Assembly: GCA_022747635.1 (NCBI GenBank)
Contig: JAKTNV010000780.1
Coordinates: 1 to 64,000, forward strand
Reading direction: 5' to 3'
Length of the DNA stretch: 64,000 bases
Source of the DNA: Hetaerina americana
Taxonomy: Eukaryota > Arthropoda > Insecta > Odonata > Calopterygidae
Shown: one piece after another, positions 12,150 to 25,245 of the stretch
How the letters are laid out: each line of letters starts with the position of its first letter
Numbering within the stretch: the stretch's first letter is position 1
Made by a program: the position numbers and the translations under genes
The notes under the pieces: generated by a model
Databases searched by the model: none
Told to the model about the DNA's origin: nothing
Seen by the model: the letters and a program-made list of their open reading frames with translations, nothing else

Positions 12150-13711
12150 GTGAAAATCTCACTCGACACAAATCAAACAAAAATGTTTCCTTGGGGTGTA
12201 TTGTTGTTCATTTTCATCAAATAAACAAAATAAAACCCAGAATAAATCCTGAAAGACAAGAAATGAGCATAAAAGATGCTTCAGCGCTAGTGTTAATGTT
12301 ACTAAAAGAACCCAAATTTCTAAAAATATTGCGAAAAACAACAATCTTCTGTTTTAGAGTGAATGTTTAGGTGTATAGAAGGCATTTATTTCATTTATAG
12401 AAATTTTAATTTTTCACATTTTTCCATGAAAAGTGCCAATACCCCCCCCTTTGGGTTCTAGGTGAAAATCTCACTCGACACAAATCAAACAAAAATGTTT
12501 CCATGGTGTGTATTGTTGTTCATTTTCATCAAATAAACAAAATAAAACCCAGAATAAATCCTGAAAGACAAGAAATGAGCATAAAAGATGCCTCTGCGCT
12601 AGTGTTAATGTTACTAAAAGAGCCCAAATTTCTAAAAATATTGCGAAAAACAACAATCTTCTGTTTTAGAGTGAATGTTTGGGGTGTATAGAAGGCATTT
12701 ATTTCATTTTTAGAAATTTTAAATTTTCACATTTTTCCATGAAAAGTGCCAATACCCCCCCCTTTGGGTTCTAGGTGAAAATCTCACTCGACACAAATCA
12801 AACAAAAATGTTTCCATGGTGTGTATTGTTGTTCATTTTCATCAAATAAACAAAATAAAACCCAGAATAAATCCTGAAAGACAAGAAATGAGAATAAAAG
12901 ATGCTTCAGCGCTAGTGTTAATGTTACTAAAAGAGCCCAAATTTCTAAAAATATTGCGAAAAACAACAATCTTCTGTTTTAGAGTGAATGTTTGGGGTGT
13001 ATAGAAGGCATTTATTTCATTTTTAGAAATTTTAAATTTTCACATTTTTCCATGAAAAGTGCCAATACCCCCCCTTTGGGTTCTAGGTGAAAATCTCACT
13101 CGACACAAATCAAACAAAAATGTTTCCATGGTGTGTATTGTTGTTCATTTTCATCAAATAAACAAAATAAAACCCAGAATAAATCCTGAAAGACAAGAAA
13201 TGAGCATAAAAGATGCTTCAGCGCTAGTGTTAATGTTACTAAAAGAACCCAAATTTCTAAAAATATTGCGAAAAACAACAATCTTCTGTTTTAGAGTGAA
13301 TGTTTAGGTGTATAGAAGGCATTAATTTCATTTTTAGAAATTTTAATTTTTCACATTTTTCCATGAAAAGTGCCAATACCCCCCCCTTTGGGTTCTAGGT
13401 GAAAATCTCACTCGACACAAATCAAACAAAAATGTTTCCATGGTGTGTATTGTTGTTCATTTTCATCAAATAAACAAAATAAAACCCAGAATAAATCCTG
13501 AAAGACAAGAAATGAGCATAAAAGATGCTTCAGCGCTAGTGTTAATGTTACTAAAAGAACCCAAATTTCTAAAAATATTGCGAAAAACAACAATCTTCTG
13601 TTTTAGAGTGAATGTTTGAGGTGTATAGAAGGCATTTATTTCATTTTTAGAAATTTTAATTTTTCACATTTTTCCATGAAAAGTGCCAATACCCCCCCCT
13701 TTGGGTTCTAG
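12150..13711 (+). repeat. 5-monomer HOR type A, copy 1 (1,562 bp)
   Basis: Diagnostic order: tttccttgggg (ccatgg lost), gcctctgcg, gagaataaaag with gagccc, a 7-C monomer, and a gaaccc monomer. Also carries catttatagaaat and the private-looking ggcattaattt. All recur at offset 1,562. Confidence 0.9.
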
Positions 13712-15274
13712 GTGAAAATCTCACTCGACACAAATCAAACAAAAATGTTTCCTTGGGGTGTATTGTTGTTCATTTTCATCAAATAAACAAAATAAAACCC
13801 AGAATAAATCCTGAAAGACAAGAAATGAGCATAAAAGATGCTTCAGCGCTAGTGTTAATGTTACTAAAAGAACCCAAATTTCTAAAAATATTGCGAAAAA
13901 CAACAATCTTCTGTTTTAGAGTGAATGTTTAGGTGTATAGAAGGCATTTATTTCATTTATAGAAATTTTAATTTTTCACATTTTTCCATGAAAAGTGCCA
14001 ATACCCCCCCCTTTGGGTTCTAGGTGAAAATCTCACTCGACACAAATCAAACAAAAATGTTTCCATGGTGTGTATTGTTGTTCATTTTCATCAAATAAAC
14101 AAAATAAAACCCAGAATAAATCCTGAAAGACAAGAAATGAGCATAAAAGATGCCTCTGCGCTAGTGTTAATGTTACTAAAAGAGCCCAAATTTCTAAAAA
14201 TATTGCGAAAAACAACAATCTTCTGTTTTAGAGTGAATGTTTGGGGTGTATAGAAGGCATTTATTTCATTTTTAGAAATTTTAAATTTTCACATTTTTCC
14301 ATGAAAAGTGCCAATACCCCCCCCTTTGGGTTCTAGGTGAAAATCTCACTCGACACAAATCAAACAAAAATGTTTCCATGGTGTGTATTGTTGTTCATTT
14401 TCATCAAATAAACAAAATAAAACCCAGAATAAATCCTGAAAGACAAGAAATGAGAATAAAAGATGCTTCAGCGCTAGTGTTAATGTTACTAAAAGAGCCC
14501 AAATTTCTAAAAATATTGCGAAAAACAACAATCTTCTGTTTTAGAGTGAATGTTTGGGGTGTATAGAAGGCATTTATTTCATTTTTAGAAATTTTAAATT
14601 TTCACATTTTTCCATGAAAAGTGCCAATACCCCCCCTTTGGGTTCTAGGTGAAAATCTCACTCGACACAAATCAAACAAAAATGTTTCCATGGTGTGTAT
14701 TGTTGTTCATTTTCATCAAATAAACAAAATAAAACCCAGAATAAATCCTGAAAGACAAGAAATGAGCATAAAAGATGCTTCAGCGCTAGTGTTAATGTTA
14801 CTAAAAGAACCCAAATTTCTAAAAATATTGCGAAAAACAACAATCTTCTGTTTTAGAGTGAATGTTTAGGTGTATAGAAGGCATTAATTTCATTTTTAGA
14901 AATTTTAATTTTTCACATTTTTCCATGAAAAGTGCCAATACCCCCCCCTTTGGGTTCTAGGTGAAAATCTCACTCGACACAAATCAAACAAAAATGTTTC
15001 CATGGTGTGTATTGTTGTTCATTTTCATCAAATAAACAAAATAAAACCCAGAATAAATCCTGAAAGACAAGAAATGAGCATAAAAGATGCTTCAGCGCTA
15101 GTGTTAATGTTACTAAAAGAACCCAAATTTCTAAAAATATTGCGAAAAACAACAATCTTCTGTTTTAGAGTGAATGTTTGGGGTGTATAGAAGGCATTTA
15201 TTTCATTTTTAGAAATTTTAAATTTTCACATTTTTCCATGAAAAGTGCCAATACCCCCCCCCTTTGGGTTCTAG
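13712..15274 (+). repeat. 5-monomer HOR type A, copy 2
   Basis: Repeats the preceding 1,562 bp including ccttgggg (~13,751), gcctctgcg (~14,152), gagaataaaag (~14,451) and ggcattaattt (~14,880). It diverges only at the end of its last monomer, which has tttgggg, ttaaatttt and a 9-C tract instead of tttgagg, ttaattttt and 8 C. That change places the right crossover boundary at ~15.18 kb. Confidence 0.9.
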
Positions 15275-16212
15275 GTGAAAATCTCACTCGACACAAATCA
15301 AACAAAAATGTTTCCATGGTGTGTATTGTTGTTCATTTTCATCAAATAAACAAAATAAAACCCAGAATAAATCCTGAAAGACAAGAAATGAGCATAAAAG
15401 ATGCCTCAGCGCTAGTGTTAATGTTACTAAAAGAACCCAAATTTCTAAAAATATTGCGAAAAACAACAATCTTCTGTTTTAGAGTGAATGTTTGAGGTGT
15501 ATAGAAGGCATTTATTTCATTTTTAGAAATTTTAATTTTTCACATTTTTCCATGAAAAGTGCCAATACCCCCCCCTTTGGGTTCTAGGTGAAAATCTCAC
15601 TCGACACAAATCAAACAAAAATGTTTCCATGGGGTGTATTGTTGTTCATTTTCATCAAATAAACAAAATAAAACCCAGAATAAATCCTGAAAGACAAGAA
15701 ATGAGCATAAAAGATGCTTCAGCGCTAGTGTTAATGTTACTAAAAGAACCCAAATTTCTAAAAATATTGCGAAAAACAACAATCTTCTGTTTTAGAGTGA
15801 ATGTTTAGGTGTATAGAAGGCATTTATTTCATTTATAGAAATTTTAATTTTTCACATTTTTCCATGAAAAGTGCCAATACCCCCCCCTTTGGGTTCTAGG
15901 TGAAAATCTCACTCGACACAAATCAAACAAAAATGTTTCCATGGTGTGTATTGTTGTTCATTTTCATCAAATAAACAAAATAAAACCCAGAATAAATCCT
16001 GAAAGACAAGAAATGAGCATAAAAGATGCCTCTGCGCTAGTGTTAATGTTACTAAAAGAACCCAAATTTCTAAAAATATTGCGAAAAACAACAATCTTCT
16101 GTTTTAGAGTGACTGTTTGAGGTGTATAGAAGGCATTTATTTCATTTTTAGAAATTTTAATTTTTCACATTTTTCCATGAAAAGTGCCAATTCCCCCCCC
16201 TTTGGGTTATAG
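15275..16212 (+). repeat. Three monomers bridging two 5-monomer HORs
   Basis: gcctcag/tttgagg, then ccatgggg/tttagg with catttatag, then gcctctgcg followed by gtgactgtttg and ccaattcccc. The last two recur at 23,695 and 34,316 (offsets ~8,107 and ~18,728), always upstream of the 300-bp monomer pair, so this is a mobile segment of the array. Confidence 0.8.
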
Positions 16213-17449
16213 GTGAAAATCTCACTCCACACAAATCAAACAAAAATGTTTCCATGGTGTGTATTGATGTTCATTTTCATCAAATAAACAAAATAAAACC
16301 CAGAATAAATCCTGAAAGACAAGAAATGAGCATAAAAGATGCTTCAGCGCTAGTGTTAATGTTACTAAAAGAGCCAAAATTTCTAAAAATATGGCGAAAA
16401 ACAACAATCTTCTGTTTTAGAGTGAATGTTTGAGGTGTATAGAAGGCATTTATTTCATTTTTAGAAATTTTAATTTTTCACATTTTTCCATGAAATTCCC
16501 TTTGGGTTCTAGGTGAAAATCTCACTCGACACAAATCAAACAAAAATGTTTCCATGGTGTGTATTGTTGTTCATTTTCATCAAATAAACAAAATAAAACC
16601 CAGAATAAATCCTGAAAGACAAGAAATGAGCATAAAAGATGCCTCAGCGCTAGTGTTAATGTTACTAAAAGAACCCAAATTTCTAAAAATATTGCGAAAA
16701 ACAACAATCTTCTGTTTTAGAGTGAATGTTTGAGGTGTATAGAAGGCATTTATTTCATTTTTAGAAATTTTAATTTTTCACATTTTTCCATGAAAAGTGC
16801 CAATACCCCCCCCTTTGGGTTCTAGGTGAAAATCTCACTCGACACAAATCAAACAAAAATGTTTCCATGGTGTGTATTGTTGTTCATTTTCATCAAATAA
16901 ACAAAATAAAACCCAGAATAAATCCTGAAAGACAAGAAATGAGCATAAAAGATGCTTCAGCGCTAGTGTTAATGTTACTAAAAGAACCCAAATTTCTAAA
17001 AATATTGCGAAAAACAACAATCTTCTGTTTTAGAGTGAATGTTTAGGTGTATAGAAGGCATTTATTTCATTTTTAGAAATTTTAATTTTTCACATTTTTC
17101 CATGAAAAGTGCCAATACCCCCCCCTTTGGGTTCTAGGTGAAAATCTCACTCGACCCAAATCAAACAAAAATGTTTCCATGGTGTGTATTTTTGTTCATT
17201 TTCATCAAATAAACAAAATAAAACCCAGAATAAATCCTGAAAGACAAGAAATGAGCATAAAAGATGCTTCAGCGCTAGAGTTAATGTTACTAAAAGAACC
17301 CAAATTTCTAAAAATATTGCGAAAAACAACAATATTCTGTTTTAGAGTGAATGTTTAGGTGTATAGAAGGCATTTATTTCATTTTTAGAAATTTTAATTT
17401 TTCACATTTTTCCATGAAAAGTGCCAATACCCCCCCCTTTGGGTTCTAG

Positions 17450-17766
17450 GTGAAAATCTCACTCGACCCAAATCAAATAAAAATGTTTCCATATAGTGTA
17501 TTGTTGTTCATTTTCATCAAATAAACAAAATAAAACCCAGAATAAATCCTGAAAGACAAGATATGAGCATAAAAGATGCTTCAGCGCTAGTGTTAATGTT
17601 ACTAAAAGAGCCCAAATTTCTAAAAATATTTCGAAAAACAACAATCTTCTTTATTAGAGTGAATGTTTGAGGTGTATAGAAAGCATTTATTTCATTTTTA
17701 GAAATTTTAATTTTTCACATTTTTCCATGAAAAGTGCCAATACCCCTAGAACCCTTTGGGTTATAG
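17450..17766 (+). repeat. Most divergent monomer, ending in palindromic variant
   Basis: Carries a cluster of private substitutions not seen elsewhere: atcaaataaa, tttccatatagtg, gatatgagc, atttcgaaaa and tctttattag. It then ends in the cccctagaaccc variant fused to ttatagg. The counterpart in the next HOR copy (19,004) is ordinary, so this monomer was probably brought in from a separate lineage by crossover. Confidence 0.75.
17746..17766. repeat. Palindromic linker, imperfect copy
   Basis: The left half ctagaaccc is intact, but the right half reads gggttatag, because the linker is joined to the monomer type that carries ttatagg. The mismatch marks a recombination join. Confidence 0.85.
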
Positions 17767-19003
17767 GTGAAAATCTCACTCCACACAAATCAAACAAAAA
17801 TGTTTCCATGGTGTGTATTGATGTTCATTTTCATCAAATAAACAAAATAAAACCCAGAATAAATCCTGAAAGACAAGAAATGAGCATAAAAGATGCTTCA
17901 GCGCTAGTGTTAATGTTACTAAAAGAGCCAAAATTTCTAAAAATATGGCGAAAAACAACAATCTTCTGTTTTAGAGTGAATGTTTGAGGTGTATAGAAGG
18001 CATTTATTTCATTTTTAGAAATTTTAATTTTTCACATTTTTCCATGAAATTCCCTTTGGGTTCTAGGTGAAAATCTCACTCGACACAAATCAAACAAAAA
18101 TGTTTCCATGGTGTGTATTGTTGTTCATTTTCATCAAATAAACAAAATAAAACCCAGAATAAATCCTGAAAGACAAGAAATGAGCATAAAAGATGCCTCA
18201 GCGCTAGTGTTAATGTTACTAAAAGAACCCAAATTTCTAAAAATATTGCGAAAAACAACAATCTTCTGTTTTAGAGTGAATGTTTGAGGTGTATAGAAGG
18301 CATTTATTTCATTTTTAGAAATTTTAATTTTTCACATTTTTCCATGAAAAGTGCCAATACCCCCCCCTTTGGGTTCTAGGTGAAAATCTCACTCGACACA
18401 AATCAAACAAAAATGTTTCCATGGTGTGTATTGTTGTTCATTTTCATCAAATAAACAAAATAAAACCCAGAATAAATCCTGAAAGACAAGAAATGAGCAT
18501 AAAAGATGCTTCAGCGCTAGTGTTAATGTTACTAAAAGAACCCAAATTTCTAAAAATATTGCGAAAAACAACAATCTTCTGTTTTAGAGTGAATGTTTAG
18601 GTGTATAGAAGGCATTTATTTCATTTTTAGAAATTTTAATTTTTCACATTTTTCCATGAAAAGTGCCAATACCCCCCCCTTTGGGTTCTAGGTGAAAATC
18701 TCACTCGACCCAAATCAAACAAAAATGTTTCCATGGTGTGTATTTTTGTTCATTTTCATCAAATAAACAAAATAAAACCCAGAATAAATCCTGAAAGACA
18801 AGAAATGAGCATAAAAGATGCTTCAGCGCTAGAGTTAATGTTACTAAAAGAACCCAAATTTCTAAAAATATTGCGAAAAACAACAATATTCTGTTTTAGA
18901 GTGAATGTTTAGGTGTATAGAAGGCATTTATTTCATTTTTAGAAATTTTAATTTTTCACATTTTTCCATGAAAAGTGCCAATACCCCCCCCTTTGGGTTC
19001 TAG
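17767..19003 (+). repeat. 5-monomer HOR type B, copy 2 (first four monomers)
   Basis: Exact in order and private variants to 16,213-17,449 (offset 1,554): ctccacac, gtattgatg, atggcg, the 13-bp deletion at ~18,048, and gtatttttg. The same four-monomer string returns near 24,321 and 34,941. Confidence 0.88.
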
Positions 19004-21505
19004 GTGAAAATCTCACTCGACCCAAATCAAACAAAAATGTTTCCATGGTGTGTATTGTTGTTCATTTTCATCAAATAAACAAAATAAAACCCAGAATAAA
19101 TCCTGAAAGACAAGAAATGAGCATAAAAGATGCTTCAGCGCTAGTGTTAATGTTACTAAAAGAACCCAAATTTCTAAAAATATTGCGAAAAACAACAATC
19201 TTCTGTTTTAGAGTGAATGTTTGGGGTGTATGGAAGGCATTTATTTCATTTTTAGAAATTTTAAATTTTCACATTTTTCCATGAAAAGTGCCAATACCCC
19301 CCCTTTGGGTTCTAGATGAAAATCTCACTCGACACAAATCAAACAAAAATGTTTCCATGGTGTGTATTGTTGTTCATTTTCATCAAATAAACAAAATAAA
19401 ACCCAGAATAAATCCTGAAAGACAAGAAATGAGCATAAAAGATGCTTCAGCGCTAGTGCTAATGTTACTAAAAGAGCCCAAATTTCTAAAAATATTGTGA
19501 AAAACAACAATCTTCTGTTTTAGAGTGAATGTTTGGGGTGTATAGAAGGCATTTATTTCATTTTTAGAAATTTTAAATTTTCACATTTTTCCATGAAAAG
19601 TGCCAATACCCCCCCCTTTGGGTTCTAGGTGAAAATCTCACTCGACACAAATCAAACAAAAATGTTTCCATGGTGTGTATTGTTGTTCATTTTCATCAAA
19701 TAAACAAAATAAAACCCAGAATAAATCCTGAAAGACAAGAAATGAGCATAAAAGATGCTTCACCGCTAGAGTTAATGTTACTAAAAGAACCCAAATTTCT
19801 AAAAATATTGCGAAAAACAACAATCTTCTGTTTTAGAGTGAATGTTTGGGGTGTATAGAAGGCATTTATTTCATTTTTAGAAATTTTAATTTTTCACATT
19901 TTTCCATGAAAAGTGCAAATACCCCCCCCTTTGGGTTCTAGGTGAAAATCTCACTCGAACCAAATCAAACAAAAATGTTTTGATGGTGTGTATTGTTGTT
20001 CATTTTCATCAAATAAACAAAATAAAACCCAGAATAAATCCTGAAAGACAAGAAATGAGCATAAAAGATGCTTCAGCGCTAGTGTTAATGTTACTAAAAG
20101 AGCCCTAATTTCTAAAAATATTGCGAAAAACAACAATCTTCTGTTTTAGAGTGAATGTTTGGGGTGTATAGAAGGCATTTATTTCATTTTTAGAAATTTT
20201 AAATTTTCACATTTTTCCATGAAAAGTGCCAATACCCCCCCCTTTGGGTTCTAGGTGAAAATCTCACTCGACACAAATCAAACAAAAATGTTTCCATGGT
20301 GTGTATTGTTGTTCATTTTCATCAAATAAACAAAATAAAACCCAGAATAAATCCTGAAAGACAAGAAATGAGCATAAAAGATGCTTCAGCGCTAGAGTTA
20401 ATGTTACTAAAAGAACCCAAATTTCTAAAAATATTGCGAAAAACAACAATCTTCTGTTTTAGAGTGAATGTTTGGGGTGTATAGAAGGCATTTATTTCAT
20501 TTTTAGAAATTTTAAATTTTCACATTTTTCCATGAAAAATGCCAATACCCCCCCCTTTGGGTTCTAGGTGAAAATCTCACTCGACACAAATCAAACAAAA
20601 ATGTTTCCATGGTGTGTATTGTTGTTCATTTTCATCAAATAAACAAAATAAAACCCAGAATAAATCCTGAAAGACAAGAAATGAGCATAAAAGATGCCTC
20701 AGCGCTAGTGTTAATGTTACTAAAAGAACCCAAATTTCTAAAAATATTGCGAAAAACAACAATCTTCTGTTTTAGAGTGAATGTTTGAGGTGTATAGAAG
20801 GCATTTATTTCATTTTTAGAAATTTTAATTTTTCACATTTTTCCATGAAAAGTGCCAATACCCCCCCCTTTGGGTTCTAGGTGAAAATCTCACTCGACAC
20901 AAATCAAACAAAAATGTTTCCATGGTGTGTATTGTTGTTCATTTTCATCAAATAAACAAAATAAAACCCAGAATAAATCCTGAAAGACAAGAAATGAGCA
21001 TAAAAGATGCTTCAGCGCTAGTGTTAATGTTACTAAAAGAGCCCAAATTTCTAAAAATATTGCGAAAAACAACAATCTTCTGTTTTAGAGTGAATGTTTG
21101 AGGTGTATAGAAGGCATTTATTTCATTTTTAGAAATTTTAATTTTTCACATTTTTCCATGAAAAGTGCCAATACCCCCCCCTTTGGGTTCTAGGTGAAAA
21201 TCTCACTCGACACAAATCAAACAAAAATGTTTCCATGGTGTGTATTGTTGTTCATTTTCATCAAATAAACAAAATAAAACCCAGAATAAATCCGGAAAGA
21301 CAAGAAATGAGCATAAAAGATGCTTCAGCGCTAGTGTTAATGTTACTAAAAGAACCCAAATTTCTAAAAATATTGCGAAAAACAACAATCTTCTGTTTTA
21401 GAGTGAATGTTTAGGTGTATAGAAGGCATTTATTTCATTTTTAGAAATTTTAATTTTTCACATTTTTCCATGAAAAGTGCCAATACCCCCCCCTTTGGGT
21501 TCTAG
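18692..21505 (+). repeat. 11-mer HOR family, 9-monomer variant
   Basis: Runs from one gtatttttg monomer to the next. Order: gtatttttg/ctcgaccc; ctcgaccc with tatggaagg; 7-C plus ctagatgaaa; gagttaatg; tttt(g/c)atggtg with gagcccta; gagttaatg; gcctcag after aaaaatgcc; gagccc/tttgagg; ccggaaag does follow. Private changes include attgtgaaa at ~19,496 (CpG to TpG), caccgctag at ~19,762, tttttgatgg at ~19,980 and cgaaccaaa at ~19,957. Its first five monomers match 21,506 onward at offset 2,814. Confidence 0.85.
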
Positions 21506-24500
21506 GTGAAAATCTCACTCGACCCAAATCAAACAAAAATGTTTCCATGGTGTGTATTTTTGTTCATTTTCATCAAATAAACAAAATAAAACCCAGAATA
21601 AATCCTGAAAGACAAGAAATGAGCATAAAAGATGCTTCAGCGCTAGAGTTAATGTTACTAAAAGAACCCAAATTTCTAAAAATATTGCGAAAAACAACAA
21701 TCTTCTGTTTTAGAGTGAATGTTTAGGTGTATAGAAGGCATTTATTTCATTTTTAGAAATTTTAATTTTTCACATTTTTCCATGAAAAGTGCCAATACCC
21801 CCCCCTTTGGGTTCTAGGTGAAAATCTCACTCGACCCAAATCAAACAAAAATGTTTCCATGGTGTGTATTGTTGTTCATTTTCATCAAATAAACAAAATA
21901 AAACCCAGAATAAATCCTGAAAGACAAGAAATGAGCATAAAAGATGCTTCAGCGCTAGTGTTAATGTTACTAAAAGAACCCAAATTTCTAAAAATATTGC
22001 GAAAAACAACAATCTTCTGTTTTAGAGTGAATGTTTGGGGTGTATGGAAGGCATTTATTTCATTTTTAGAAATTTTAAATTTTCACATTTTTCCATGAAA
22101 AGTGCCAATACCCCCCCTTTGGGTTCTAGATGAAAATCTCACTCGACACAAATCAAACAAAAATGTTTCCATGGTGTGTATTGTTGTTCATTTTCATCAA
22201 ATAAACAAAATAAAACCCAGAATAAATCCTGAAAGACAAGAAATGAGCATAAAAGATGCTTCAGCGCTAGTGTTAATGTTACTAAAAGAGCCCAAATTTC
22301 TAAAAATATTGCGAAAAACAACAATCTTCTGTTTTAGAGTGAATGTTTGGGGTGTATAGAAGGCATTTATTTCATTTTTAGAAATTTTAAATTTTCACAT
22401 TTTTCCATGAAAAGTGCCAATACCCCCCCCTTTGGGTTCTAGGTGAAAATCTCACTCGACACAAATCAAACAAAAATGTTTCCATGGTGTGTATTGTTGT
22501 TCATTTTCATCAAATAAACAAAATAAAACCCAGAATAAATCCTGAAAGACAAGAAATGAGCATAAAAGATGCTTCAGCGCTAGAGTTAATGTTACTAAAA
22601 GAACCCAAATTTCTAAAAATATTGCGAAAAACAACAATCTTCTGTTTTAGAGTGAATGTTTGGGGTGTATAGAAGGCATTTATTTCATTTTTAGAAATTT
22701 TAATTTTTCACATTTTTCCATGAAAAGTGCCAATACCCCCCCCTTTGGGTTCTAGGTGAAAATCTCACTCGACACAAATCAAACAAAAATGTTTTCATGG
22801 TGTGTATTGTTGTTCATTTTCATCAAATAAACAAAATAAAACCCAGAATAAATCCTGAAAGACAAGAAATGAGCATAAAAGATGCTTCAGCGCTAGTGTT
22901 AATGTTACTAAAAGAGCCCTAATTTCTAAAAATATTGCGAAAAACAACAATCTTCTGTTTTAGAGTGAATGTTTGGGGTGTATAGAAGGCATTTATTTCA
23001 TTTTTAGAAATTTTAAATTTTCACATTTTTCCATGAAAAGTGCCAATACCCCCCCCTTTGGGTTCTAGGTGAAAATCTCACTCGACACAAATCAAACAAA
23101 AATGTTTCCATGGTGTGTATTGTTGTTCATTTTCATCAAATAAACAAAATAAAACCCAGAATAAATCCTGAAAGACAAGAAATGAGCATAAAAGATGCCT
23201 CAGCGCTAGTGTTAATGTTACTAAAAGAACCCAAATTTCTAAAAATATTGCGAAAAACAACAATCTTCTGTTTTAGAGTGAATGTTTGAGGTGTATAGAA
23301 GGCATTTATTTCATTTTTAGAAATTTTAATTTTTCACATTTTTCCATGAAAAGTGCCAATACCCCCCCCTTTGGGTTCTAGGTGAAAATCTCACTCGACA
23401 CAAATCAAACAAAAATGTTTCCATGGTGTGTATTGTTGTTCATTTTCATCAAATAAACAAAATAAAACCCAGAATAAATCCTGAAAGACAAGAAATGAGC
23501 ATAAAAGATGCTTCAGCGCTAGTGTTAATGTTACTAAAAGAGCCCAAATTTCTAAAAATATTGCGAAAAACAACAATCTTCTGTTTTAGAGTGAATGTTT
23601 GAGGTGTATAGAAGGCATTTATTTCATTTTTAGAAATTTTAATTTTTCACATTTTTCCATGAAAAGTGCCAATACCCCCCCCTTTGGGTTCTAGGTGAAA
23701 ATCTCACTCGACACAAATCAAACAAAAATGTTTCCATGGGGTGTATTGTTGTTCATTTTCATCAAATAAACAAAATAAAACCCAGAATAAATCCTGAAAG
23801 ACAAGAAATGAGCATAAAAGATGCTTCAGCGCTAGTGTTAATGTTACTAAAAGAACCCAAATTTCTAAAAATATTGCGAAAAACAACAATCTTCTGTTTT
23901 AGAGTGAATGTTTAGGTGTATAGAAGGCATTTATTTCATTTATAGAAATTTTAATTTTTCACATTTTTCCATGAAAAGTGCCAATACCCCCCCCTTTGGG
24001 TTCTAGGTGAAAATCTCACTCGACACAAATCAAACAAAAATGTTTCCATGGTGTGTATTGTTGTTCATTTTCATCAAATAAACAAAATAAAACCCAGAAT
24101 AAATCCTGAAAGACAAGAAATGAGCATAAAAGATGCCTCTGCGCTAGTGTTTATGTTACTAAAAGAACCCAAATTTCTAAAAATATTGCGAAAAAACAAC
24201 AATCTTCTGTTTTAGAGTGACTGTTTGAGGTGTATAGAAGGCATTTATTTCATTTTTAGAAATTTTAATTTTTCACATTTTTCCATGAAAAGTGCCAATT
24301 CCCCCCCCTTTGGGTTATAGGTGAAAATCTCACTCCACACAAATCAAACAAAAATGTTTCCATGGTGTGTATTGATGTTCATTTTCATCAAATAAACAAA
24401 ATAAAACCCAGAATAAATCCTGAAAGACAAGAAATGAGCATAAAAGATGCTTCAGCGCTAGTGTTAAGGTTACTAAAAGAGCCAAAATTTCTAAAAATAT

Positions 24501-25245
24501 GGCGAAAAACAACAATCTTCTGTTTTAGAGTGAATGTTTGAGGTGTATAGAAGGCATTTATTTCATTTTTAGAAATTTTAATTTTTCACATTTTTCCATG
24601 AAATTCCCTTTGGGTTCTAGGTGAAAATCTCACTCGACACAAATCAAACAAAAATGTTTCCATGGTGTGTATTGTTGTTCATTTTCATCAAATAAACAAA
24701 ATAAAACCCAGAATAAATCCTGAAAGACAAGAAATGAGCATAAAAGATGATGCCTCAGCGCTAGTGTTAATGTTACTAAAAGAACCCAAATTTCTAAAAA
24801 TATTGCGAAAAACAACAATCTTCTGTTTAGAGTGAATGTTTGAGGTGTATAGAAGGCATTTATTTCATTTTTAGAAATTTTAATTTTTCACATTTTCCAT
24901 GAAAAGTGCCAATACCCCCCCTTTGGGTTCTAGGTGAAAATCTCACTCGACACAAATCAAACAAAAATGTTTCCATGGTGTGTATTGTTGTTCATTTTCA
25001 TCAAATAAACAAAATAAAACCAAGAATAAATCCTGAAAGACAAGAAATGAGCATAAAAGATGCTTCAGCGCTAGTGTTAATGTTACTAAAAGAACCCAAA
25101 TTTCTAAAAATATTGCGAAAAACAACAATCTTCTGTTTTAGAGTGAATGTTTAGGTGTATAGAAGGCATTTATTTCATTTTTAGAAATTTTAATTTTTCA
25201 CATTTTTCCATGAAAAGTGCCAATACCCCCCCCTTTGGGTTCTAG
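21506..25245 (+). repeat. 11-mer HOR family, 12-monomer variant (3,740 bp)
   Basis: Starts like the other family members, then switches to the ccatgggg, gcctctgcg, ctccacac and 300-bp deletion series borrowed from the 15.6-17 kb region (offset ~8,108). The whole block is repeated at 32,125-35,865 (offset ~10,620). A cluster of private indels lies at 24.1-25.0 kb: an extra A at ~24,191, gatgatgcc (3-bp duplication) at ~24,747, a missing T at ~24,825 and another at ~24,895. Confidence 0.85.

Larger units (their letters stand above)
16213..17766 (+). repeat. 5-monomer HOR type B, copy 1 (1,554 bp)
   Basis: Order: ctccacac/gtattgatg/atggcg monomer; a gcctcag monomer preceded by a 13-bp deletion (tgaaattccctttggg, making a 300-bp spacing); a gaaccc/tttagg monomer; a gtatttttg/ctcgaccc/gctagagtt monomer; and a strongly divergent fifth monomer. 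The first four recur at offset 1,554. Confidence 0.88.
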
